From the NCBI RefSeq assembly GCF_007858275.1, contig NZ_VFEV01000010.1:1-64000 (forward strand): a stretch of 64,000 nt of DNA. The letters run 5' to 3'. The translations under genes and the position numbers were made by a program. Numbering within the stretch: position 1 is the stretch's first letter; every line of letters begins with the position of its first letter. This stretch comes from Pseudomonas proteolytica (GTDB lineage: Bacteria > Pseudomonadota > Gammaproteobacteria > Pseudomonadales > Pseudomonadaceae). Shown in pieces: positions 29,130 to 37,937 of this stretch. The notes below the pieces were generated by a model. It did no database searches. It was not told where the DNA came from and saw only the letters and a program-made list of their open reading frames with translations.

Positions 29130-31516
29130 CGCTGCGTCACTCGCGCGGGCCGATTGGGTGGCAGCACGTCGAGGGTCGCATTCCCGCCCAAGGCCTGCCA
29201 ATGCTCAACCAACGCCCGCAGGGCCTGGGCATAGGCAGGGTTATCCCAGCCCTGCGGCCCACGCAACAGGCGCTCCAGATGCTCGGCACTCTGCCCCAGG
29301 GCCAACCACTCCATGATCAGTGCGGCCCCGTGCAGACGATGGGCAACATGGACCGCACTGGGCCGGTCACACAGCGCGATGGCCTTGATCAGGCTGCCGA
29401 TGTCACTGGCCATTTCCCGATTGATCGCCGCCTGATCCAGCTGTGGAGCCATCAGGCTCGCACGGGGTGCCGCCAGTTTGACGTCGCACCAACGCTCAAT
29501 CACCTCGCGCAGTTGCCCCAGGCGTATCGGCTTGCTCAAGGCTGCGTCCATACCCGCCTCCAAGCAGCGTTTCAGATGCGGTTCACCGGTCAAGGCAGAA
29601 ATAGCGATGATCGGGCAGCGTGGACGCCCCAAATCGCGCTCGAACTCACGCAGTTCGCGCACCAGGCTGTAACCGTCCTGGTCCGGCAGGTCGCAGTCCA
29701 TCAGGATCAATTGGTAAGCTCGCTCCCCAAACAAGCTGCGGGCCTGGGCGGCATCGGCGGCGATCACGGCCGCGCAGCCAAAGCCAGCGATCTGCGCCCG
29801 CAGTACTTCCTGATTGGCCAGGGTGTCTTCCACTACCAGGATCTGCAGGCCGCCCGTCACGGCCTGAGGCGCGGACGGCTGAATCTGCGGTTGTTCAGTA
29901 ATCTGCGGTGCAACCGTCACCGGCACGCAGAGGATGATGGTGGTACCAACCCCCGGTTCACTGTTGAGCGTCAACGAACCCTGCATCAAGTTGGCCAACT
30001 GCTGGCAGATCACCAGGCCCAGCCCGGTACCACCGGAGCGCTTGTAAGAGTGAGTGGCCTGGGCATACGGCCGGAACAACGATGCCTGCACCGCGTCGCT
30101 CATACCGATCCCGGTATCGCGCACCTTGACTTGTAATTGCTGGCCGTCGGCCTGCGAGCCCACCAGGCACAGCTTGATATCGACTCCACCGGCATCGGTG
30201 AACTTGATGGCATTGGATAGCAAGTTATGAAAGATCTGCGTCAGGCGGGAGCTGTCGAGTAACAGCATGGGCAGCGTAGTGTGGATGCTCACGTTCAGGC
30301 TCAGGTGCTTTTCCCGGGCGCGCAGGCGGTGCAAGCCAACTACGCCTTGCACCAGCGCGGTCACATCGGTCGGTTCAATGCTCAGGCGCAACGCCCGCGC
30401 ACCCGAGCCTGGGGTGTCCAGCACGGTATCCAGCAACCGCACCAATGCGTTGGCGCCGCCATTGGCAAGGTGCACAAAGTGGCGCTGCTGCTCATTGAGC
30501 CGGGTGTGCCCCAATAATTCCATGGCCGCCAGCACGGCATTCATAGGCGAACGTATTTCATGGCCCATGACGGCCAGGAACATGGTTTTTTCCTGCTCGT
30601 TGCGTACGGCCTGACGCCGCCGGCGATGGCCGCGATAGACCAGCACACACAAACTGGCGAGCACCAACGCGCCCATGACCAGGACATGCAAGAAGTGCTT
30701 GTAGAGGGTAAGCAAGGTTGGGACATTCAGGTCGAGGTCGTGATACCAGTGGCTATAGATCACTCGGCGTTGCTCGGCGGTGATTGACCCCAGGACTTTG
30801 TCGAGGATCGAGATCAGCATGGCCTGGTCCGAGCGAACCGCCATGCTGACATCCAGCGCCTGGCTACCGACCACGCCTGAAACTTCGAGGATGCCCTGGA
30901 ACTGGCGGTACAGATAGGGCATCAGGAAGGTTTCCGAGGCGATGGCCGCGTCGGCACTGCCGTCCTCGACACGGGTCAGCATTTCCAGGGCCGATCGGCT
31001 TTTGATCAGCGTGACCTTGGCCCCTGTTTCACTGACTATCTCATCGTAATGATCCACGTCGGGGACCATCACGGTTTTGCCTTGCAGTTGGTCGATGTCA
31101 AAGATATCGAGGCCGTCGACACGGGTCACGATGATCGGCGAAGTGGTGTGGTAGGTCAGCGCGGTAAGGCCCTTGGTCGCCCGCTCAGACCTGAAGCGCA
31201 GGTAAGAGGACAACAGATCGACCTGGCCATCGAGGAGCATCTGCTCGCGTATCTGCGTGGTCTTTCCTGGCACGTAGGTGAATTCAAGGCCCGTGGCATC
31301 GGTCACAAATTGCAGGTACTGCGCCGAACGCCCTTGCAGTCGCCCGTCACTCAGGTACTCGAATGGAATCAGCCCCTCCGCCACCCCCACCCGTAGCACC
31401 GGGTGTTGTTGAATCCACTGCTGCTCCTGTTCACTCAGTTGAACCACATCCGCGCCGAGAGCAGGCGCTCCTCCTATCAACCACAACAGCACACTCCCCC
31501 ATAACCACTGCCTCAT
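29126..31516 (-). CDS. RocS/EvgS-like unorthodox hybrid sensor kinase (complete phosphorelay)
   Basis: This 796-residue kinase has a signal peptide (to about residue 22), a periplasmic SBP_bac_3 domain (about 40-265), a TM segment (about 277-296), HisKA with His319 (VMGHEIRSPMN), HATPase (NAIKFT, DTGIGMS, GGTGLGL), a receiver with Asp607 (LILMDCDLP) and an HPt domain with His726 (AHRLHG). All relay residues are intact. The start at 31516 overlaps the response-regulator stop by ATGA; the longer frame to 31669 is rejected. It should phosphorylate the adjacent RcsB/RocA-like regulators. In P. aeruginosa the similar RocS1/RocS2 kinases control cup fimbriae, which fits the neighbouring pilus operon. 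Confidence 0.94.
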   Translation of the reverse strand: MRQWLWGSVLLWLIGGAPALGADVVQLSEQEQQWIQQHPVLRVGVAEGLIPFEYLSDGRLQGRSAQYLQFVTDATGLEFTYVPGKTTQIREQMLLDGQVDLLSSYLRFRSERATKGLTALTYHTTSPIIVTRVDGLDIFDIDQLQGKTVMVPDVDHYDEIVSETGAKVTLIKSRSALEMLTRVEDGSADAAIASETFLMPYLYRQFQGILEVSGVVGSQALDVSMAVRSDQAMLISILDKVLGSITAEQRRVIYSHWYHDLDLNVPTLLTLYKHFLHVLVMGALVLASLCVLVYRGHRRRRQAVRNEQEKTMFLAVMGHEIRSPMNAVLAAMELLGHTRLNEQQRHFVHLANGGANALVRLLDTVLDTPGSGARALRLSIEPTDVTALVQGVVGLHRLRAREKHLSLNVSIHTTLPMLLLDSSRLTQIFHNLLSNAIKFTDAGGVDIKLCLVGSQADGQQLQVKVRDTGIGMSDAVQASLFRPYAQATHSYKRSGGTGLGLVICQQLANLMQGSLTLNSEPGVGTTIILCVPVTVAPQITEQPQIQPSAPQAVTGGLQILVVEDTLANQEVLRAQIAGFGCAAVIAADAAQARSLFGERAYQLILMDCDLPDQDGYSLVRELREFERDLGRPRCPIIAISALTGEPHLKRCLEAGMDAALSKPIRLGQLREVIERWCDVKLAAPRASLMAPQLDQAAINREMASDIGSLIKAIALCDRPSAVHVAHRLHGAALIMEWLALGQSAEHLERLLRGPQGWDNPAYAQALRALVEHWQALGGNATLDVLPPNRPARVTQR

Positions 31517-32178
31517 GGCGAACCAATGATCTTGTTGAGCTTGAACAGTTCGTTGTTCGAAGTGACTCCCAGCTTGCGAAACGCCGAGGTTTTCTGGGTG
31601 CTGATGGTCTTGATGCTGCGGTTGAATTTCTCGGCGATTTCGGTAATGGTCATGCCCGCCAGGTAACACCGAATCACCTCCTGCTCGCGACTGGTCAACT
31701 CCGCCAGGATCAGCGCGTCCGGCACCTCGCCAGGGCCCTTGCGGGTATCGCTGGTGACGGTTTCGGCAAGGCGATAGGTCATGTCGGGACTCAGGTACAC
31801 CGCCCCCGCCGCGACTTTACGGATGGCCTTGACCAACTGGCCCATGTCCTCGCCCTTGCCGACAAACCCGCGCGCCCCGACACGCATGGCCAAGCCCACG
31901 GTCGCCGGGTCATGGTGGGTGGACAATACAAGGATGTGGCTATCGGGAAACTTGACCCGCAAGGCGCGGATCAATGACACGCCGTCCAACTCTTCGGGAC
32001 TCAGGGAAAAGTCCAGTAGCAGCAAGTCTGCAGGCGCCGTGGCGAGGCCGGCGATCAAGTCCCGGCTGCGCTCATAAATGCCCACTACTTCAAAGTTCGC
32101 CTCGGCCGCCAGGGTATTGGCCAGACCATGTCGAACAACCGCGTGATCATCCAACAAAGCAATACGTATAGGTTTCAT
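31513..32178 (-). CDS. RcsB/RocA-like response regulator 1
   Basis: This 221-residue NarL/FixJ-family regulator has a receiver (1-125) with acidic pocket Asp10-Asp11 and phospho-acceptor Asp56 (LLLLDFSLS). The GerE-type helix-turn-helix (about 148-215) has recognition segment NRSIKTISTQKTSAFRKLGV, nearly the one of E. coli RcsB. It is followed at once by its likely kinase (ATGA overlap) and lies 131 nt downstream of its paralogue. The ATG at 32178 is preferred over a GTG at 32193; neither has a strong ribosome site. Confidence 0.93.
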   Translation of the reverse strand: MKPIRIALLDDHAVVRHGLANTLAAEANFEVVGIYERSRDLIAGLATAPADLLLLDFSLSPEELDGVSLIRALRVKFPDSHILVLSTHHDPATVGLAMRVGARGFVGKGEDMGQLVKAIRKVAAGAVYLSPDMTYRLAETVTSDTRKGPGEVPDALILAELTSREQEVIRCYLAGMTITEIAEKFNRSIKTISTQKTSAFRKLGVTSNNELFKLNKIIGSP

Positions 32179-32309
32179 CGTGATCGAGCCCACTCAGCCC
32201 AGCGCACACCGCGCTGCCGAAAAACAGGGGTAACCCACCGCTACAACGTCTGGCACGCTCGTAAGTATATGCAACAACCAGCAAATCACACGGCGCGTGG
32301 GTGGCGGGT

Positions 32310-32975
32310 TCAGACGCCTTCAATGAGGTGCTTGATCTTGAATAACTCGTTGTTGGATATCACGCCCAACTTGCGAAAAGCCGAGGCCTTTTGGGAACTG
32401 ATGGTCTTGATGCTGCGATTGAATTTCTCAGCAATCTCGGTGATGGTCATGCCGGTCAGATAACAGCGGATCACTTCCTGCTCGCGAGCGGACAGGCTGA
32501 CAAAGCGCAGGGCATCCTCACGGTTGCGGACTTCACCGTCATAGTTGACCGCAGTGGCCTCGGCAACCCGGTAGGCCATGTCCGGGCTCAGGTAGACCAC
32601 GCCCGATGCCACCAGCCGGACGGCATCGATCAACTGGCCCATGTCTTCACTCTTGCCGAGAAATCCCCGAGCACCTACGCGCAAGGCCAGGATCACGGTG
32701 GCGGCATCATGGTGGGTGGAAAATACCAGGATGCGGCATTGTGGAAACTTCACCCGCAACGCTCGAATCAGTAAAACACCGTCCAACTCGCTGGGCCCCA
32801 GGACATAGTCCAGCAACAGCACCTGCGCCGGAGCCTTGGCCAGCCCTGCCAACAGTTCACGCGTGCGGGCGTAGACACCGACCACTTCAAAATCAGGTTC
32901 CTGCACTAAACGATTGACCAGGCCATGTCGCACGATTGCATGATCATCCAGCAAAGCAATTTGTAAGCGTTTCAT
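32310..32975 (-). CDS. RcsB/RocA-like response regulator 2
   Basis: This 221-residue close paralogue of regulator 1 has the same length and near-identical receiver and HTH. It has Asp10-Asp11, Asp56 (LLLDYVLGPSELDG) and recognition segment NRSIKTISSQKASAFRKLGV. The two probably arose by tandem duplication and should bind the same DNA site. It is first in the order regulator 2, regulator 1, kinase 1, kinase 2. Gaps here and 131 nt downstream leave room for a separate promoter for regulator 1. Confidence 0.93.
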   Translation of the reverse strand: MKRLQIALLDDHAIVRHGLVNRLVQEPDFEVVGVYARTRELLAGLAKAPAQVLLLDYVLGPSELDGVLLIRALRVKFPQCRILVFSTHHDAATVILALRVGARGFLGKSEDMGQLIDAVRLVASGVVYLSPDMAYRVAEATAVNYDGEVRNREDALRFVSLSAREQEVIRCYLTGMTITEIAEKFNRSIKTISSQKASAFRKLGVISNNELFKIKHLIEGV

Positions 32976-33359
32976 AGATCACAGGACACTCTATATAACG
33001 AGCAAAAAGATGAAAAACAACTCCGCCTCATCATTGGTAAGTTGCCGTCATTGCAGACGGGCTTACAACGTCAATTCCATCCGTGCAACTGAGCAAGCGC
33101 ACATTAAAAAGCAGCAGGCGAACTTTCGATCACGCAATACACTACGCACTGGCAAATTTGAAGTTGCCAGGCGAACAGTCGTTTTTTTTGAAATCAATGA
33201 CCTTCAACAATAATTATTGAATAGTCAGATTGATTAACTCCAGCGGCAGATAATTTAAAAAATTCGACGAGGGTGAATTTAAGTCACCGATGAAAAAATG
33301 GAAATAAGAGTACTCCTAAAAACAACATCAGCAGGGCAGACAGGCAAACACAAGTCTAT
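32976..33359. other. AT-rich upstream region of the regulator operon
   Basis: These 384 nt have clearly lower GC than the neighbouring genes. They hold one RcsB-box-like palindrome (33305-33318) near the left end of the EAL gene. A 67-codon plus-strand frame at 33010 lacks a ribosome site and family resemblance and was not accepted. Confidence 0.55.
33305..33318. promoter_or_regulatory. RcsB-box-like palindrome, copy 3
   Basis: TAAGAGTACTCCTA differs from the textbook RcsB box TAAGAATATTCCTA at two of 14 positions. It lies 330 nt upstream of response regulator 2 and 42 nt past the EAL gene stop. It suggests feedback control of the regulator operon (inference). Confidence 0.6.
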
Positions 33360-34694
33360 TTATTGATATTTATTGCGCTGAATCAGGAAGCTCAAAAAAG
33401 CCTCGATTTCCATCGGTCGCGCCAGCGCATAACCCTGCCCGACGCGGCAGCCCAAGCGGTGCAACAAAGGGATTGTGGACTCATCCTCGATGCCCTCGGC
33501 CACCAGATTCAGATTCAGCAGGCCGGCCCAGCTGACGATGCCTGCAATCACCTTGCGTGATGAGGAGTGCTGCTCTACTGCACGCACGAACGAGCCGTCG
33601 ATTTTCATCTCATCGAACGACAGGTTCGCCAACAGATTCAGGGTGGCCGCGCCCGTACCGAAATCATCCAGGGACACCTGGAAGCCCTTGGCGCGGATCG
33701 CCGTCAGCGAGGCTGAAAGATGCAGTTCATCCGGCTCGGGTACGTCCTCGGTAAGCTCGATTTTCAGCAAGCGGTTCGGTAACTCGGCCTGCTGCATCCG
33801 CGTGGCGAGACGGTCGGCAAAGTGCGGGGTGCAAAGGGTTTTGGCCGAGGCGTTCACGGCGATGGGGATCAGGATGTTTTCACGCTTGAGCGCCAGCATC
33901 GCCCTGATGCTCCACATCTCCACCAGGCTGAACAGCAGCAGGTCCAGGCCTAGGCGGTTGACCAACGGCATCAACACCGACGGCGGGATTTCTCCAAAGC
34001 GCGGGTGCTTCCAGCGCACCAGTGCCTCGGCCCCCACTACACGCCGGCTCAACAGTTCGAATTGTGGCTGGAACACAAAGCGCAACCCCTCCCCCGTGGT
34101 CAGCGCATTGATCACTTCATCCTCGGCCAAGGCGTCGAATGTGGTCATGTGTAACTGCGGGTCCGGTTTCGCGCGGGTCAGCACCACGGCTCGCAGGGCA
34201 TCGCCCAGTTCCAGGGTTGCGCCTTCACGCAGGATCTCCACCAGAATCCCTGCGGCCCGGGCCAATCGTGCATGAGACTCCAGCGCACTGATGGCGACCC
34301 CGCCCATGTGCTTGATCCAGCGCTGCTGGGTGTCGGCATGCGGGGACACCACGCCGTCCTCTTCTGCAGCGCGCACCTGGGCATTCAACGTGGTTTCACC
34401 GGTCCAGAAGATGCTCGGCAACTGCGCCACGGTGCCGGCTTCGTGCAGGCCCTTGAGCAGGCTTGGCAGCATCAGCCCATCATCACACCCCGGACGAATT
34501 TCGCAGACGATAACGTCCACCGGCTGCTCAACCAGCCATGTCTGCACGTCGCTCAACGATTGAGCATTGGTCAGCGCGGTCACGCCCATACTGCTCAACG
34601 CGCCGGCTAGCCGATTGGCACAGGTGGCGTCGGTTGCCAACGTGATAACGCGCAGGGCGTTGAACTCGTTGGGTACGGCGGCATTTACGATCAT
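33360..34694 (-). CDS. RocR-like EAL phosphodiesterase with degenerate receiver
   Basis: This 444-residue protein has a receiver-like N-terminus (about 12-130) and an EAL domain (about 200-440). The catalytic set for c-di-GMP hydrolysis looks complete: Glu223 of EAL, Asn281, Glu313 and Glu316 (KIELTED), Asp343-Asp344 (DDFGTG), Lys364 and Glu400 (VAEGIED). In the receiver the phospho-Asp position is Glu65 (VDVIVCEIRPG), and the acidic pocket reads LATD. Normal phosphorylation is therefore unlikely. P. aeruginosa RocR is a REC-EAL protein that competes with RocA1 for RocS1; this gene has the same neighbourhood. Confidence 0.92.
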   Translation of the reverse strand: MIVNAAVPNEFNALRVITLATDATCANRLAGALSSMGVTALTNAQSLSDVQTWLVEQPVDVIVCEIRPGCDDGLMLPSLLKGLHEAGTVAQLPSIFWTGETTLNAQVRAAEEDGVVSPHADTQQRWIKHMGGVAISALESHARLARAAGILVEILREGATLELGDALRAVVLTRAKPDPQLHMTTFDALAEDEVINALTTGEGLRFVFQPQFELLSRRVVGAEALVRWKHPRFGEIPPSVLMPLVNRLGLDLLLFSLVEMWSIRAMLALKRENILIPIAVNASAKTLCTPHFADRLATRMQQAELPNRLLKIELTEDVPEPDELHLSASLTAIRAKGFQVSLDDFGTGAATLNLLANLSFDEMKIDGSFVRAVEQHSSSRKVIAGIVSWAGLLNLNLVAEGIEDESTIPLLHRLGCRVGQGYALARPMEIEAFLSFLIQRNKYQ

Positions 34695-34993
34695 GACAAG
34701 AATTTCCCGATACTTTTCCAGGAAAAAAGCTTATCAGTGCCAAAAAAGAAGCAAATAGGATTGGGACTAAAAGCGCCCTTGCCTGCGGGGTGTGCGAGCC
34801 ACAATGGCGCGCGGATTGCCTGGGATCAGGTCAGTTGTCTCGCGTTATCGTCGAGGAGCATCGCCAGCAAGCCGGCGCCTACAGGAAAAAAAACATAAAG
34901 CGGTGAATTATTTCGTGTCCTCATGTATCTGACCGAATAGACCATGCCATTAAAACAATGGCATCGACACCGTTCAGTGACAGAGTGACCTGT
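34695..34993. repeat. Intergenic region with a single REP (about 34845-34882)
   Basis: GCCAGCAAGCCGGCGCCTACAG is a typical Pseudomonas REP sequence. A weak relative of the fimbrial palindrome, TAGGATTGGGACTA (34756-34769), lies 62 nt upstream of the EAL gene. Otherwise nothing was recognised. Confidence 0.6.
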
Positions 34994-36496
34994 ATGAAAT
35001 CACGCAAGAAAAGCGTCAGCCCAATCGGGTTGAACGACATCACCATCGTTGACGACGCCAAGATGCGCAAGGCGATTACCGCCGCCGCACTGGGCAATGC
35101 CATGGAGTGGTTTGACTTCGGGGTGTATGGCTTCGTGGCCTATGTGCTGGGCAAGGTGTTCTTCCCCGGCGCCGACCCTGGCGTGCAGATGATCGCGGCG
35201 CTGGCGACCTTTTCCGTGCCCTTCCTGATCCGCCCTCTGGGTGGCCTGTTCTTCGGTGCGCTGGGGGATAAGTACGGGCGGCAGAAAGTCCTCGCGGCCA
35301 CCATCGTGATCATGTCCATCAGCACCTTTGCCATCGGCCTGATTCCATCCTATGCCTCGATTGGCATCTGGGCCCCGATCCTGTTGCTGTTGGCCAAGAT
35401 GGCCCAGGGGTTTTCGGTGGGCGGTGAATACACCGGGGCTTCGATCTTCGTCGCCGAATATGCCCCCGACCGCAAGCGCGGCTTCCTCGGCAGTTGGCTG
35501 GACTTCGGCTCAATCGCCGGCTTCGTGCTCGGTGCGGGCGTGGTGGTGGTGATCTCCAGCGTGCTGGGCGAAGAGCAATTCCAGGAGTGGGGCTGGCGCC
35601 TGCCGTTCTTCCTCGCCCTGCCCCTGGGCATGATCGGCCTGTACCTGCGCCACGCCCTGGAAGAAACCCCGGCCTTCCAACAGCATGTTGAAAAGCTCGA
35701 ACAGGGCGACCGCGAAGGCCTGGCCCGCGGCCCGCGTGTGTCGTTCAAGGAAGTCGCCACCAAGCATTGGCGCAGCCTGCTGACCTGCGTCGGCGTGGTG
35801 GCCGTGACCAACGTCACCTACTACATGCTGCTCACCTACATGCCCAGCTACCTGACGCACAACCTGCACTACAGCGAAAACCATGGCGTGCTGATCATCA
35901 TCGCGATCATGGTCGGCATGCTGTTCGTGCAACCCTTGATCGGCTTTATCAGCGACAAAGTCGGGCGCCGGCCTTTTATCATCGCCGGCAGCATCGGCCT
36001 GCTGGCTCTGGCGATTCCGGCGTTTATGCTGATCAACAGCGGCAAGCTCGGGCTGATTTTCGCCGGGTTGCTGATGTTGGCGGTGGTGCTGAACTTCTTT
36101 ATCGGCGTGATGGCGTCCACCCTGCCGGCAATGTTCCCCACCCACATCCGCTACAGCGCCTTGGCCAGTGCGTTCAACATCTCGGTGCTGATCGCCGGCC
36201 TGACCCCAACCGCTGTGGCCTGGTTGGTGGAGAGCACTAACGATTTGTACATGCCTGCCTACTACCTGATGGTCATTGCCGTGGTGGGCCTGGTCACTGG
36301 GCTGACCATGAAGGAAACCGCCAACAAACCCCTGCGCGGCGCGGCCCCGGCGGCGTCGGATATCGAAGAGGCACGGGAACTGCTGCAGGAGCATCACGAC
36401 AATATCGAGCAGAAGATCGAAGACCTGGACGAGCAGATCGCCGAGCTGGAAGCCAAGCGCGAGAACCTGGCGCAACAGCATCCGCGGATCGACTGA
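34994..36496 (+). CDS. proP: Osmoprotectant:proton symporter ProP
   Basis: This 500-residue MFS protein has 12 membrane segments. It imports proline, glycine betaine and related osmolytes under osmotic upshift. The N-terminus (DITIVDDAKMRKAITAAALG), the DKYGRQK loop and GGEYTGASIFVAEY are close to E. coli ProP, and the length is the same. The C-terminus (from about 455) is a heptad-rich coiled coil (IEQKIEDLDEQIAELEAKRE), the osmosensing feature of long-form ProP. The ATG at 34994 is preferred over 34958. Confidence 0.95.
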   Translation: MKSRKKSVSPIGLNDITIVDDAKMRKAITAAALGNAMEWFDFGVYGFVAYVLGKVFFPGADPGVQMIAALATFSVPFLIRPLGGLFFGALGDKYGRQKVLAATIVIMSISTFAIGLIPSYASIGIWAPILLLLAKMAQGFSVGGEYTGASIFVAEYAPDRKRGFLGSWLDFGSIAGFVLGAGVVVVISSVLGEEQFQEWGWRLPFFLALPLGMIGLYLRHALEETPAFQQHVEKLEQGDREGLARGPRVSFKEVATKHWRSLLTCVGVVAVTNVTYYMLLTYMPSYLTHNLHYSENHGVLIIIAIMVGMLFVQPLIGFISDKVGRRPFIIAGSIGLLALAIPAFMLINSGKLGLIFAGLLMLAVVLNFFIGVMASTLPAMFPTHIRYSALASAFNISVLIAGLTPTAVAWLVESTNDLYMPAYYLMVIAVVGLVTGLTMKETANKPLRGAAPAASDIEEARELLQEHHDNIEQKIEDLDEQIAELEAKRENLAQQHPRID

Positions 36497-36539
36497 TCCG
36501 CTGCCACAAGGGAGCTCGATCAGGCAGCGCGCTTGGCTG

Positions 36540-36915
36540 GGCGGCAAAAAAATCTAGGGCGGCTTGCCGGCGATGGCCATAGGCATCTACACAACTTTCA
36601 GAAACTGACGATCTTCCCTGTGGCGAGCGGGCTTGCCCCGCGCTGGGCTTGCCCCGCGCTGGGCTGCGAAGCAGCCCCAAAATCAGCCGCTACAGTGTAT
36701 CTAATACACCGCATTCGGCTTACTAGGGCTGCTTCGCAGCCCAGCGCGGGCGATGCGGCGTTCCGACAAGCCCGCTCGCCACAACAGACCTATCTGCCTG
36801 GGTTTATGCGATGCAGCAAAGTTGTGTAGATACCTATGCGGCGATGGCGGTGGGTCAGTCACTTTGTCGGCGACCGGTCCTGCGCGATCGCTTCAAGCCA
36901 GCTCCTACAGGGGGG
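36540..36915. repeat. Nested REPIN: one REP pair inserted inside another inverted repeat
   Basis: The outer arms are GCCATAGGCATCTACACAAC (about 36573) and GTTGTGTAGATACCTATGCG (about 36822). Inside lies a second pair, GTGGCGAGCGGGCTTGCCCC (about 36620) and CAAGCCCGCTCGCCAC (about 36766), with further internal inverted parts (CTGGGCTGCGAAGCAGCC and GGCTGCTTCGCAGCCCAG). A third REP core, AAGCCAGCTCCTACAG, follows at about 36896. No gene is present. Confidence 0.78.
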
Positions 36916-36936
36916 GTGATGGCGACAGCTTACTGA

Positions 36937-37731
36937 TCACCGCAGTGCCGTCGCCGCCAGTTGCGCCACGCCGAGGGTGATTCCCGGTTCATCCCCCTCT
37001 TCAAGCATCCAGGTTGATGACAACCCTGCCCAGGCAAGCACCCATTGCAGGAGCCTGCGCCGCTCGATACCCGAAACACTGGCGACCACTTCGATCCGCC
37101 GCGCAAAGTACTCCGGGACCAGGGCGCGTTCATCGGGGTTGCAGAACAGGTTCGCATAATCAAAGCCCCGTTCGCCGTAGAGGCCCTTGGGATCAATGGC
37201 CAGCCAACCGGACGCGGCAAAATCCAGCACGTTGCCATGGTGAATATCGCCATGCAGTACCGCGACATCCCGGGGGGCTGCCAGGAGTTCACGTGCAGTG
37301 CTTGCACAATGCTCAAGAATGCCGCCGTGCATGGCCGCCCCTTGCCATAGCGCTTCGAACCACTGCTCCAGCGCAACCAATGCGGGAGTCGGCTTGGCCC
37401 GTGGTGCATGCAGGCGCGCAGCTACGCCACACAGGATGCGAGTGGCCTCCTCATCCCGGCCGTCATTGACCATCTGTATCAGCGAGGCCGAGCCCAAAGC
37501 ACGCGCCATGAGCAAGGCCTCGCCGTCAGGGGCCAGCACGGGGGCTGCACCTTCGCCGTCCCACCAGACCATCAGCAAACTGCCAGCCTGCTCCTCGGCC
37601 ACTTGGGAGATTTTGAGCATGGCAGGCATGCCACGCTGGCGAACGGGCAGTAGATTACCGTTGCGCGAGACGAATGCATCGCCGTCGACGACCAGGTCCC
37701 ATCGCTTGAGGTAGTGATCAAACATACGCAT
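36937..37731 (-). CDS. APH(6)-like aminoglycoside/hydroxyurea phosphotransferase
   Basis: This 264-residue kinase-fold protein has the catalytic loop VLHGDIHHGNVL and metal-binding IDPKGLYGERGFDYA. These are typical of the APH(6)/hydroxyurea-kinase family, which includes streptomycin 6-phosphotransferases. Chromosomal members are common in Pseudomonas and their natural substrate is usually unknown, so resistance cannot be asserted. The ATG shares one base with the stop of the small upstream membrane protein (TGATG). Confidence 0.88.
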   Translation of the reverse strand: MRMFDHYLKRWDLVVDGDAFVSRNGNLLPVRQRGMPAMLKISQVAEEQAGSLLMVWWDGEGAAPVLAPDGEALLMARALGSASLIQMVNDGRDEEATRILCGVAARLHAPRAKPTPALVALEQWFEALWQGAAMHGGILEHCASTARELLAAPRDVAVLHGDIHHGNVLDFAASGWLAIDPKGLYGERGFDYANLFCNPDERALVPEYFARRIEVVASVSGIERRRLLQWVLAWAGLSSTWMLEEGDEPGITLGVAQLAATALR

Positions 37732-37937
37732 CACGGTTCAGACCGGAACCTCACAAAACCCATGGCAAACAGCCAACCGCTGAGCATTGAGAGATAGAGC
37801 GAGGAATACGCAGCAACGGTGTAGTCCAAGACGAAGTTGAGCGCGGTGATGGCAACGGCAGCGCACAGGAACTGCGTGCGGGTAAACCGACTCAGAAAGC
37901 GTTCCATGGCGAGATTCAAGGTTCGCAGGTGCTGCAT
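37731..37937 (-). CDS. Small membrane protein coupled to the APH-like gene
   Basis: This ORF of about 68 residues has one or two hydrophobic segments (FLCAAVAITALNFVLDYTVAA and SLYLSMLSGWLFAMGFV). Its stop overlaps the kinase start. GGTGGG lies about 7 nt before the ATG at 37937; a GTG at 37955 is an alternative. No family was recognised. The overlap argues that it is real. Confidence 0.6.
   Translation of the reverse strand: MQHLRTLNLAMERFLSRFTRTQFLCAAVAITALNFVLDYTVAAYSSLYLSMLSGWLFAMGFVRFRSEP

Noticed and set aside
33010..33213. 67-codon frame between regulator 2 and the EAL gene
   Set aside because: No ribosome site, odd composition, and it lies in the putative promoter region.
34756..34769. 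Fourth RcsB-like site (TAGGATTGGGACTA) upstream of the EAL gene
   Set aside because: Only the outer bases match and the palindrome is broken, so it was not counted with the three better sites.
35510..36547. 345-codon minus-strand frame over proP
   Set aside because: It is His/Gln-rich antisense of a gene nearly identical in layout to E. coli ProP.
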